Origin: Dipetalonema caudispina
Lineage: Eukaryota; Nematoda; Chromadorea; Rhabditida; Onchocercidae
Assembly (NCBI GenBank): GCA_013365325.1
Contig: JABVXV010000348.1
Location: 1-63,445 of the forward strand
Reading direction: 5' to 3'
Length of the DNA stretch: 63,445 nucleotides
Positions 52,506 through 63,445 of this stretch are shown here, piece after piece; within the stretch, counting starts at the first letter, position 1, and every line of letters starts with the position of its first letter. Made by a program: the position numbers and the translations under genes. The notes beneath the pieces were generated by a model. It had not been told where the DNA came from, did no database searches, and worked only from the letters and a program-made list of their open reading frames with translations.

Positions 52506-53843
52506 TTCTTGACAGCTAAATTAAGAGGAATAGTTGTCACACCATTATTGAATGTCATTATACGTTACATTGAAGCAAAACGTCTGATTATGTTTATTTA
52601 CAAATGAAGTAAAAATTAATTATTAATTCTGATTGTTCGATATAACTTTACACTAAACTTCAAAAATATCAATTGCCGTGCTGTCTTGACAGCTTACGAA
52701 GTAATCCAATTAGGTGAAAAAAAAATTTGTCATTTCATTTCAACAAGCACATAAAGAATGAAAAAAGAAGCACAAAATTAAAATATCACTCAAACAAACT
52801 GCATGATTGTAGAGGGTCAATAGGATTCTACTCCCGATAAACTTAACTTATGACCTTATCGGCAGTGACACAGATGACAGTGGCACAACAACAAAATGAA
52901 GAAGAATAAGAAATGGAGGAGTGTTTACATGACGATCGGTGAGAGTGCCATGCCATTGCTCATTCGTACAGTTTTCGCTCTTACACTCTTTCTATTCATT
53001 TCAGAAATGCTGCTTTTGTGATGTGCCATCCAAGCTTCATACTAATGACATCACTCCATCCAATAGCGATTGTAAAAAACTTGAAAATGACATTTGAAAG
53101 GTCAAGTTTTATGCAAAACACTGGAATGATGTTTCCTTTTCCTTTGCTATTTATGTTCGATAAAAGAAAAAGAATATCATAAAACAAAAATTGTTGGCAA
53201 AATTTTCGTATACCGATGATATAGTGAGGTAAGTGAAAGACGTAAGTGATATGATTTTCAAGTCTAATAGAAACGTATTGTAGAATAACAACAATGATGG
53301 AGAAAGGTGCTCAAATAGACTAATAATGTCCATTAGTAAAATTTTAGGTAGTTAATTCGAAATGAAACATCCACGCCAAGCGCAGAAAAAAAGTGAAAAT
53401 TTGCTTTTGAATTGAACTTTTGAAATGATTGCCTATAACATATTTACTTACCACTCCTATTAAAGCGTTATCATCTGTTTGGTTATCACTTAATCCAATG
53501 ATTAGAGAACAATTGCTGATCTCAGAACGCTTTTTCTCATTTACAACAAATTTTAATGAACTTTGAAAAGAAAAAAGAGTGTATATTCAATTGTTGGGAA
53601 GATTTAAACTGTAAAATGTAATGTTTACAATCAGTCTATTGAATTAGATTGTTGGATTAAGTGATAACCAACCTGTAAGTGAACTATAAAAGAGGTTGGA
53701 GGTCATCCATTTTTCCAACGCCAACTGAATCGGAGAGATGGTAGAGGGCCTCAATTATTTGAGTTATTTGAGTACCTGTTGCGGGCAACTTGCCCCAGAA
53801 TAAGGGCAATATTGTAAGAAAGGTTAAGGTAGGAAACAGAGAG
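52506..53843. other. intergenic region upstream of BCKDHB
   Basis: This 1.3 kb should contain the BCKDHB promoter. Short minus-strand frames (for example 63 codons at 53187-52996) resemble nothing. A TGAAAGGTCA element occurs near 53096 and GGAGGTCA near 53699. Confidence 0.4.
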
Positions 53844-55017
53844 ATGAATGCAGCGAAGTTGAAAATACTGCTGACGAGTTTAGGTGCAAAACACGGGAAG
53901 ATGAGGGAATTATGGAGAAATCAGCAATCATTCCTGTCTTCTATTTTACAGCGAATGAAACAAATGCGGTAAATTTCAATTTTCTCTTAAATTCTAATTT
54001 TACCATTCCCAATTTTTAAATGAAATGGTTCATAGGAATCGAATCTAAACAGCCAATACCATAAAATTTAAGAACTGGAGTTGATAATCTATTAAAATGT
54101 AAGCGAGGATTGTCATTATTGAGGAATTAATAAAGTAAAGAATGTTAACCTTATCACTTCCTCAAGTACAGAAAAGAAGTAAATTGTACCCCATTAAATA
54201 AATCACATTGCAATAAAATGTGTTGGATGGGAGATGATACCCACTGCACAGGTAATGATAAGCGATGATAAGAATATTATCTTTCGAAGCAAATGCTACG
54301 GAGGATGAAGGAAATATTAAGTTAAAACTAAAACGATTAGCTTAAGGAAATTGTGATCATATCGTAGGGCACCATACTAAGAATCTGAACAATGCCGGTT
54401 ACTTCATGATGTACTGAAGCCGTTATACCGATAAGCTTATTAATTTAAATTCAAATCTCAGAAATCTTTATTGGTGCTCTAATATAATTTAATGAGTATG
54501 CTTCTCAGATACATAGTTTTAAAGAGTTTGCTAAGGTATAATGAAAAAGTTAAAATTGTTTGCTCATGAGAATACTAGCAATATTATAATGAAAATGCGC
54601 ATTTGACCAATAACCCACAGAAGGTTATTGTCGAAATTTGTTAAATTAGCATGAAATTTTCAGAATGGAAATATTAAACTCTTTCTAATGACATTTAACT
54701 TAATTTCATTTCTCCCCCGCCTTAGGGTATCGATAAATAGTTTTAGCAATTGTTATATCTTTCAGTATATCTTTTGTTTATTGCAAAAGTTGCTTAAATG
54801 GATGGATGATCCCGAAATTGTTTACACCTGTCTCGCAGTGCACACAACGACTTCATTTGTTACAGCAGTTATCCCAATTTCTTCGACACATTACCGATAC
54901 CGCTTACCACTAATGAATCTTTCCTCTATCATCCCTGAACAGAAACTTAATTTACCATGTCTGAGTGCCAACTTTCTGAACAATCCTAAAAGACAACTTT
55001 TACCTCCTATAATATAA
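53844..55017 (+). CDS. candidate two-exon gene of unknown function
   Basis: A possible exon begins at ATG 53844 (MNAAKLKILLTSL) and runs to a donor GTAAAT after 53968. It is basic, predicted helical, and its codon use looks coding-like (LWRNQQSFLSSILQRMKQM). A pyrimidine-rich acceptor (CTCCCCCGCCTTAG, ends 54725) opens a second exon in phase, continuing to TAA 55015-55017 and including LLQKLLKWMDDPEIVYTCL. A different acceptor (CTTTCAG, 54765) also fits the phase and would give a shorter end with RLHLLQQLSQFLRHIT. I do not recognise either product. Both exons may be chance frames or part of a non-coding RNA; the gene is offered only as a lead. Confidence 0.25.
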
Positions 55018-56831
55018 TCAAAATGATGAACTATGTTACTGATTAATTCTTATCAAATTCCTAATGAATATAAGTCAATGATATTTTGAATCAGAAGGGA
55101 AATTATGTTTTAAAAGAGATGAGCTTTTAATTTCAAAAAGTATTTGCTTTTATTTTGATTTGTAAAGCAAGAATAGTGCTTATTGTTATCCAAAGAGCTA
55201 GAACTATAACTTTATGTGTTGTTTATTCCTGCAGAACTGGTCTCTTGGCTTAATAATCCGTTTGATACAAGTACATTAGAATATGTATAACTAGTCTGTT
55301 ATGATTAAGAATAATGTTGAGAAGGACAGATGATATTATGACAATAGTTTTGGTGCAGCAGAATTTTATTTTAAAATGATTGAAAATTTATTATTAACTC
55401 TTATATAACACAATAACAGTAGCAATAACAATGTGAAACAATTTTTTCATGATTTTCTTTTTTTTTTGTATGTCAAGTCAAATAACGATTATAGTTAAAT
55501 ATGAAGTTTTCAATGATAAATCATAGTTTTACAAAGTTACAATGATATCACAAATGGAATCATTTCAAGCAAATTTGAAGCATTTCAGGTGATAGACAGT
55601 TTTTCTTTTTTTAATGAGCATTTGAACTTTGTACTTTAAATTTTCAGAGAGAGGGAATATGAAAATGACTAAAAAATGCGAGCAAATAAAGCTATGAATG
55701 GAATGCCACAAAATTTGTTTGAATCATACAATATTTTGAGATAGCAAACACAAAAAAACGAATGAAAGAGAATGGAAGGGAAAAATTTTTGAAAAACAAA
55801 ATGTAAGTTCAGTAAAAGCAGTTAGACAACACGTAGATGAAAAAGAGAAAAATTGATGACTGAATCTATACTACTGGGATCTTGGCTAATTTTTATTCGA
55901 TACTGATATATTTATGCTTTTTGGCTTATTTCTTCTGGGACAATTTTTCTGTTCTATCATTTGCTGTAAATAACACTAATTGATTCTACTAAATTTTATA
56001 GTTTGCTGTAAAATAGAATTTGGTGTGTACCTTTGAAAATAAGCATCCGAATTATTCATTAGAACTAAACAATCAACTTTCGTAATTAAAAGAAGGTTAT
56101 TGATTAATCTTAATAATTAAAAAGTTAACTTTTTAGAAATTGTGTAATTTTTAAAAAAACCGAGTAGAATTTAAAACTGAATGTCATCCCTGCAATATTT
56201 TTTGCCCGTAACAATGGTTTTTCATTGAAATAAAACAATATTGATATTGATTATATCAGTGGGTGATATCCACAAACAAAAAAGCAATTGAACGAGAAAG
56301 CATTTGTGAGATAAAAATATAACTGAGAAATATCATCACTAAGCTTCTGAAGTCTATTAACAAAACTCAATCAAGTTGAATTCCCAAATGAATCAATGGA
56401 TTTTAAAAGAGCGTAAAAATCACTGAAAAGGAATTAATGCGACAAAAATTGGAGGTAACTTTTTTTGTCAACAACGAAATGCCGATTTACAGAAAAATTT
56501 GAATTTATAGTATTACTTTTCATTCGATTCCAAGCTAATGCTCACTCTAATTGCTATATTAATTTTTTAGATCAATTACTGTGCTCATCCTAAACCTTTA
56601 GTTTGAAATAAATCGAATGTAAATTGAAATAAGTGGAAATGAAACACTTTTAAATTTCCCAGTGAACAGCAAACCCACATCATCGGTATTCTGAAACCCA
56701 TCTGGGTTGTAATGATTTTAATATTATCAGAAAACATTCACTTTTATCCTCACTTTTGTCAATTTTTATATTACACCACTAAAACTTGAGATATTCAAAT
56801 TTAACAGAGATCATATACAAGTAAGAATGCT
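55018..56831. other. intergenic, no gene seen
   Basis: This 1.8 kb of AT-rich sequence has only short frames and A/T runs. It is the 3' flank of the bZIP gene. Confidence 0.5.
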
Positions 56832-59118
56832 TCATATTTCTGATTTCCGAGTGGCCGATTCTAGCTTCTGCTGCTGCTGCTGTTCGGAAATATTGGACTG
56901 CGGAATCTGACTTGCTGATAACATTTTTGTATCCAGCAATTCTGGCTTTGAGAAAAGCATCAGTTGCAGCTTTGCCGTTTCATTTTTCAATAGAACAACT
57001 TGGCTACGGAGTTGGATGTTCTCCTGAAATTATTCGAACTAGAATACAAACTTCTTCTACTGAAATTACAATTGAAATCGACCGTACCTGCTCCAGAAAT
57101 GCTGCTCTTGCTGCAACCGCTTCTTCTTTTTGGCGGCGTGCATCTCTTGACCTCTTCGCTGCATCGTTATTTTTTCGCCGCCGTTCATAGTAAGCTTCAT
57201 CCTAGAACAATATTCATAATCTCAAAGTTCGAGATATTAATTAAGCACTTCAAAATTTCCAAAAATAAATTTGGATTTTGATCCAAGTTCAAAATATTTC
57301 GCTTTACCAGTAACTTCCAAACCATCTAATTTATGAATAGTTTTTTTATGGGATCCCAAAAGCAAATGGTCAATGTTTTCAATATATCCAAACGAATTCA
57401 TTGAACCAGAAGAAATTTGTATATTACAATTTATTGTCCTTCCGATAAATAACAATGACAAAAAATGACAATAAATCTTCTAACTAGTGCAAGTCATAGT
57501 AGCCATTTCTGAAGAGTACCCAAATTAGACTGGCTACTCCTCCCCTCTTTTTGTGATCTCCTCTCTACGTCTAGAGTATATTTGTCATCATTTCTATAAA
57601 GGGAATTGTTATTCATAATGATGACCCCATCTGTTGCCTTTATGGAATCGGTATTTTCGGTCAAAACAAAACGTTAGCGTCTCAAACTTTCCATGATTAG
57701 GCGTAAAATACATTTAGCAATGAGTAAGAGTTAGATATTCAAGCATGAAACAGGTCGGATCAATCAGATCAACAATGAACAGATCGAATTGATGTAGTCT
57801 ATCTTATATTGTTTATGTATACACACACATGCCTTATCTTCTTCGGCTTCTGTTGCAGGGTGTCATAAAAGTATCCGACCTGTCTACTGTAGTTTAGCCA
57901 TAATATCTGACATTCAGTAAAACTTCTACTATTCTTTCCATTTCATAGCTTAATTTGCGCTGTATCACCGGGAACAGCTGCCTTCCAGAGAGGATGATAG
58001 CCTTAAGGGTAACTACTACTGTTGCGCATAATGCGCGGCATGTCTGCATAAATAATGAGAGCAACCAACAGTTGCGAGTTGTGTGTCTGATGAATGGATA
58101 ATGAAAAAGACGTGCAAAGGTCATCTGCGTAATGTTGCGAGGGGTCGTTGCTTTAACACAGCAATGATTAATGCTGTCGCAGTGCAGTCAATTTTAATAT
58201 TATCGGGTAAATCATACCCATAAGCAGTTTGTTACAGTCGGATATTTGCGCTTCATGAAAGTAATACTGATGTTGGACCTAGTAAAACAGATCTTGTCTG
58301 GAAAAGATAGGGTAATTCGTGAGAGAAGAGAATTATGTATAAAATTCTTAAGTTTTAAAAGATTTCATTTATCTATTTAAAAATTTTTAAAGATGAGACC
58401 TTTTTATCGTCAGGTACTGGCGCTGCTTGTTTTCGATGTGGTGATTGCTGAGGACTGCATGATGAGGTTACCGATGAGGAGGAGCAAGATGGTGGACTAG
58501 ATGCTGACTGCTGTTCCCGATTAGGCCGTTTAATGGGAGATGGACCGAGATTAGAAGCGGATATGGCACTTGTAGTTGTAACAGTTGCAGATAATAGAGG
58601 AGATATTATCGTCGCCGTTTGGTAATTTGGCAAATTGGAACGAAGTTGTGAAAATGCAAATAGAGTGGATGGATCCGGAAAGGGAAATGGACTGAAGTGC
58701 GGGAATGATGTTGGAAGAGCTGATGCTGGCCTAGCTAATAGCGAAAGAGCTGTATTTAAATCCACTGGCAAGGGCGACTTTTCATTACTGAAAATCGTAA
58801 AAAATTTGAAAGACGATCATCAGGATAAATAAATAGACAGTTGATATACTGGAGAGCTAAGCACTTAGTTAAAGCCTAGCCAATGTACAATTAATTAAAC
58901 AAAATTATATTATACTGATATAATTTCTAATCACTTTAAAATTCGGTCCCATCATAGCATTTCTCAATTGAGAATTTGATCTCACAAACTAATTTTTCAA
59001 AACAAATAACAATGCTTTGCATTCAAAATGAATCAAATTCGACATACTTCTGTATAAGTTGCGGACTGTGAACAGCGCTTAAGGCATTTCTTAAGTGAAC
59101 AGAAGCTGAGCTGTCCAT
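56832..59118 (-). CDS. PAR/CES-2-like bZIP transcription factor
   Basis: PAR-family bZIP proteins (HLF, TEF, DBP; nematode CES-2 and ATF-2) bind TTAYRTAA-type sites as dimers and control cell death, metabolism and circadian genes. Exons 59118-59048, 58787-58400, 57201-57088 and 57023-56832 join in phase to 254 residues. The N-terminal two thirds are Ser/Pro/Ala-rich and disordered ([20 protein letters not shown]), a likely activation or repression region. The basic region, residues about 154-180, reads [20 protein letters not shown], with the NNxAAxRSR contact pattern of the PAR/CES-2 group. The zipper spans the exon 3/4 junction (FLEQENIQLR, then [12 protein letters not shown]). A short Gln run encoded by a CAG repeat is near the C-terminus. 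The 1.2-kb intron 2 is long for this window. Orthology to one named member cannot be settled by eye. Confidence 0.93.
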
Positions 59119-59530
59119 TCTTTGACCGCTATTCACAACAATTGAGCAGTTCAAAAGTTCACGAGACAGGTAAGATTCGTGGAAGGAAAAATGGAATAAA
59201 GCTGCCGTCGACGAACAAGAAGAAATTCGAGCAACAATTGCAACTGCTGCGGTCACTATAGTTCGAAAACAGTAACAGAATAGGACAGGAAAGAGCATAA
59301 CAGAACTGGAGCTCGAGTTGGAACTTGACCCCGCCCCGAGTTGACCTTTCGAAAGGACCCGCCTCTGTGCAACAGCCCATATCCCTTATGTCATTTGTTG
59401 AGGGAGAGGGATAATACTCTCGAATTGCAGACCCGCCATCATTTCTGTTGTCTCTTTTTCTTTGGTCATAAAAGGGCAACCTGTTACCCAATCCATACGC
59501 AAAAAGGTCGAGAGGTGGAGTATGAGGTCG
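59119..59530 (-). promoter_or_regulatory. promoter-proximal region of the bZIP gene
   Basis: This segment is GC-richer than its surroundings and carries a CCCCGCCCC box near 59330 followed by GTTGACCTTTCG (TGACCT at 59343-59348), a nuclear-receptor-type half-site. Overlapping minus-strand frames of 91 and 133 codons occur (59298-59023 and 59560-59159) but match nothing; composition, not coding, probably keeps them open. Confidence 0.45.
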
Positions 59531-59555
59531 ATATATATATATATATATATATATA
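59531..59555. repeat. (AT)12 microsatellite
   Basis: A run of AT units 0.4 kb upstream of the bZIP start codon. Confidence 0.95.
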
Positions 59556-61286
59556 CGCAAATTGCATAACTTTTATTGAGTGACGAAAGAGATAAGGTCG
59601 TCTGAGGGATAGTCACATAAAACGTCATACATCACTGTAATCATTAAGCATTATCGTCAATGCGCATCATCACCTTTTTACTGGTAAATTATCACTAAGG
59701 ACATTAGTGGTCATTGGAAAACCATCTGTCCAATGAGACAGTGTAAACAATCTATGTTATTTGTTACTGAAGATGCTCCATAATGAAAATGCAAATCAAG
59801 GCCGAATTAAAGGAAATTTTCTTCAGTAATAAAATTTATTCAACAACTGATCAATTGGAAATAATCAATTTATTTATGATTACTTTATTCCACTAAGCTG
59901 ATTTTAATTATATTGAAAAAAAATTTTTTAAAATTACATTTAAAGAAGTGTAAAACATGATGACAGTATTAAATAAATAGAAGTAGAAAGGTATTTAAAA
60001 GTTAAAAAATAATTACTGTGACACAGATAAAACATTTCTTTCCGCTTCACGCAACCTGTCGATAATTAACTTTTCCATTAGCATATATATTTATATACAG
60101 TTATTTAACAAAAAATCCTCGCTGGAAGCTAAAAAGAGAAAAATGACTTTAATTTTAAGCACACATGCAAAGTATTTATCTCATCAATACTTGACAGTTG
60201 GTCACAAAGTTTTTTGAATTATAGAATATTTTTGATTTTATATGAAGAAACTAGAAACTTGAAATTCTGCGGGGTCACAAAGAAGATCTCAAAAATATCA
60301 AAAACGGAGCAATTAATCTCTGCAACACTTCGGAAAAGTTTTCCTGATTTAAAAACATCCGTGGCAAGTCTATCACTATTTTAGTTTAATCTTTCCATTA
60401 TTTAATTACACCAACTGCTGTCTGTATTTATTATTACATTTGGCAGTTCCTTTGTCCGGAAATCTAAATTTTCTAGTAAGCAAGCAAGCTTATCCGTACG
60501 GCAAACTCAGTTTAAACAAATTGAAAGACATTTCTTCTTATCACCTTACAATCGTTCTTTCTATGATTGCTCAAAAAAGGATAGTTCTTGTGAATGTAAA
60601 TTGAAAGAAACTAATCCGAATTGAAGTACCAAACATTCCTACTAATCAAGTTGATTGGAGATATTAAAGGTTTTAGCTAATGGTTCGATCAAATAAATCC
60701 AAGGAAGCTTTTCCTGATTTCTTCATTCATCTATTATCGATAAAGTACTGACAAGAGGACTGATAAAGGGAACTGAGAAAAGAGGGAAACTCTAATTTCA
60801 TTAAGCATTTTGGAATTTTTCCAAGGATGCATAGCTGGTAGGTCAAAGTTGAAATAATAGCAGTACTGATGCAAGGATCGAAACGTATTGAGCAGTGAAG
60901 GAGATTTGCTGTTGTCGAAGATATTAATAGTACTACGAGAAGTTTTGATCTCTCTAAGAGACAAAGTATATGCAACATGCGACTGTAGAATGGTTTAATC
61001 TTACTCCAATAATGAAATGATGTTTTGAAGTGATATCAACATTTTGTTATTTATAGCTGTTGTTGTAAACTGATTATTTCACTGATCAAATCTTTCCTAT
61101 TCTATTCTTCGACCGAATGTAAACAAAAATTGCCCGTATCGATTATTTCTTTTTCCATAAAGTAAGTCAAAGAATAAGTAAATTTTGAACAAAAAAAAAA
61201 AAACAGGAAATTTAAAAATGCGCAAAATGTTTGCTTACATGTCTTTGCATTGTCCTCACCAAAGATTATATCCCTAAAAGGAGTAA
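59556..61286. other. upstream non-coding region, no gene seen
   Basis: AT-rich sequence with short frames only, for example overlapping 83- and 76-codon frames on the minus strand at 60978-60727, neither recognisable. Confidence 0.45.
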
Positions 61287-61758
61287 AGGTCATCCTTTTG
61301 TGATTGCAGCATTGGAATGAGGGAAATAAATAGAGGATGGATGAGAAGATGGCTTTTGTTGATGGCTTTGACCTTTTCCTGGAGAGGTCAACGGTGATAC
61401 CGCTAAAGAGGCTTAAGACCTATCGAGCTGCATAATAATGGTAATTCCAGGACATTATGCGTTCTATCTTGCAATGTAACATTGCTTACCGCACCTTTTA
61501 TGCAAAATGCTATATAGCGGAAGAAAGGCTTTGCTCTTGCCGCCACATTTATTACTACACTTCAGTTTATCGAATACATTAAAGACAAATGTCAGAGTGG
61601 ACAGCGTGAAATTTTGCTAATTTGAAGTGATGAATGCTGTTGCCATAATTTTTTTGATGGTATTGTTTAAAGATGAAAATACAGAATCTTCAATAGAAGA
61701 TTGACCTCTTCAATCAGTTTAGGGGTTTGCATAGGATTGATTGTAATACCATTTACAC

Positions 61759-61801
<43 letters not shown>

Positions 61802-62587
61802 TATTAAGGCATGCAACTCTTCTAATGTTTGCATAAAAGGACAGAAGAGTCTTTGTTTACACAATTTGTTTATTAATGCTGAGACAGGTCACACAACTTC
61901 GTTTTTACCCAATAACATCCCGTAATGTAACCTTCTAAGTTATTTGCCACTCCTTCAATTTACATCAGTTGGATATCTCTTGAGAAATTCATAGAGGGTT
62001 AGATAGTGTTGTCCTAAGGTTCAAAGGTCATGCATTTTGAGGGGTGGTTTTTTTATCCGTTGCAAATGCTTATGGCTGTTATGGTATTTGAAAGTGTTCT
62101 CTAAATGATGCAAGATGACCCCACTTCCGTACACAGTCTCATTCATTCATCATAATAATAACAAATGACTGTTCTTGCAATAACCATGATTCATACTTCA
62201 TTGACCTTGTACCTCAGAGGTCATCTTTTACATCCTTTTTTTTGTGCTAAAATATATCTTTCGTGAATTTGTTTATGCATTACTTGATGTGGGTTGAATG
62301 TTATCCGTTTGAATGAAACATCGATGAGAGTGCCAATCATCGTCATTTCAATCTTTTCTTACTGTTTAAGAGTCCTTCCTTCATAGTAATCACCATTTTA
62401 GCGCATAAATCATTATGATGGGCGGATAATTCATAGGATGTCAATAGCCTGAAGTATTGAGTGCAGCGGTAGAAGCTTTGATTCTCACCCGCAACGACAT
62501 TTGGCCTTCGACATTTCTTTTTTTATTGAATACCGTAGGTTTATTCCTAATGGCATACTACTACTGTTGGCATAATTGAATTGACCT
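61287..62587. promoter_or_regulatory. cluster of nine AGGTCA/TGACCT half-sites
   Basis: Exact AGGTCA occurs at 61287, 61385, 61886, 62025 and 62218; exact TGACCT at 61369, 61702, 62202 and 62582. AGGTCA is the core half-site of many nuclear hormone receptors. Two pairs are close and opposed (61369/61385 and 62202/62218). For a 30% GC sequence about 0.4 hits would be expected in 1.3 kb by simple base frequencies. The cluster is 2.2-3.5 kb upstream of the bZIP gene, so a distal enhancer is a reasonable inference. Confidence 0.55.
61755..61798. repeat. (AC)n microsatellite
   Basis: AC repeats with two ACAT interruptions, lying inside the AGGTCA cluster. Confidence 0.95.
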
Positions 62588-63230
62588 ATGTATGGATGGA
62601 CGGTAATGACCGACAACAACAACTTTATCAATGTTTCCGACTACATTCATTGCTCAAAATTTGAGCCTTCCCGAGAATCTCATTATTAGATCTCATGCTG
62701 AGCACTGTCACAAATGTGAAAGTTTGCACAGTTTGCATGACTTCGTTGTGTGCAATCCGTGGTCCCTCAGTGTCACCAGTTGAGTGAAAATGAAAAAGAT
62801 TAGTAATGCACAGGCAAACATAAATAATACAAAAGAATGCAAAAAAATCTATGCAAAAATAAAAATACCTACGAGGGAAACAGAAGTAAAAATTGATGAA
62901 AGTTTGAAAGTTTCGCAGGAGACTCGAAATGTGAATCTCATTCATTCATGGATACTCTGCAGGATTTGTAATCTTATTTCTTATTCCTTTAAACTAACAC
63001 TCTTTTCTTAGGACCAATTCAAAAAAAAAATTACATAAGTTTTTATGGGACAGATTTTGGATGCTTTCTCCTGTTAATTTTAGAATTATCTGATCTTTCA
63101 CTGAGAGGGTTCCGCTTTCCTAATTAAAATTCTATTAATTTCAAAAGAATGTTTGTAAAAAAAGAAAATTTCATTGGCAAAGAATCATGAAACAAAAAAT
63201 GACCACATTAAGTAAAACGCCGTTTAAGTA

Positions 63231-63445
<215 letters not shown>

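Noticed and set aside
57894..58124. 76-codon minus-strand frame in the bZIP intron
   Set aside because: It lies in an intron of the same strand and resembles no protein. The better composition may reflect regulatory sequence.
59159..59560. 133-codon minus-strand frame upstream of the bZIP gene
   Set aside because: It begins in the AT microsatellite (IYIYIYIY) and overlaps the promoter and 5' UTR of the bZIP gene; no conserved domain.

Overview
The window is eukaryotic, AT-rich DNA with short intron-split genes. Every gene recognised by protein similarity has small exons, introns ending in TTTCAG-type acceptors, and often an acceptor a few bases before the start codon (the spliced-leader pattern). 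Together with the protein sequences this points to a nematode, most likely a spirurid/filarial-type worm. That placement is inference; no species is claimed. Gene models were built by hand from reading frames, splice-site phases and remembered protein families, so exon edges are predictions.

Layout. 1-6.2 kb, minus: cdc-27/APC3, an anaphase-promoting complex TPR subunit, its C-terminus cut by the window start. 8.0-9.5 kb, plus: ornithine decarboxylase antizyme, with an intact programmed +1 frameshift site (TCC-TGA). 10.7-12.4 kb, plus: a TAM41-type mitochondrial CDP-diacylglycerol synthase. 13.3-15.3 kb, minus: a ceramide-1-phosphate transfer protein-like GLTP-fold protein. 15.8-20.1 kb, plus: WDR75/UTP17, a ribosome-biogenesis WD-repeat protein sharing a 0.5 kb divergent promoter with the previous gene. 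20.1-41.4 kb: a gene-poor, repeat-rich stretch holding one GC-richer island with coding-like frames near 35 kb. 41.5-44.7 kb, plus: a TENT5/FAM46 nucleotidyltransferase. 49.6-52.5 kb, minus: the E1-beta subunit of branched-chain 2-oxoacid dehydrogenase. 53.8-55.0 kb, plus: a weak two-exon candidate gene. 56.8-59.1 kb, minus: a PAR/CES-2-like bZIP transcription factor. 59.1-63.4 kb: its upstream region, with a dense cluster of AGGTCA half-sites, ending in a long TTA microsatellite that runs off the window.

The genes do not form one pathway. They cover cell cycle, polyamine control, mitochondrial lipid and amino-acid metabolism, lipid transfer, ribosome assembly, RNA tailing and transcription. 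The most interesting items are the antizyme recoding site with a predicted 18-nt exon downstream, the AGGTCA cluster upstream of the bZIP gene, a GC-AG intron in cdc-27, a 50-bp duplication spanning an intron/exon border in the TAM41 gene, and the unexplained island near 35 kb. No virus-like, toxin or bacterial system was seen.
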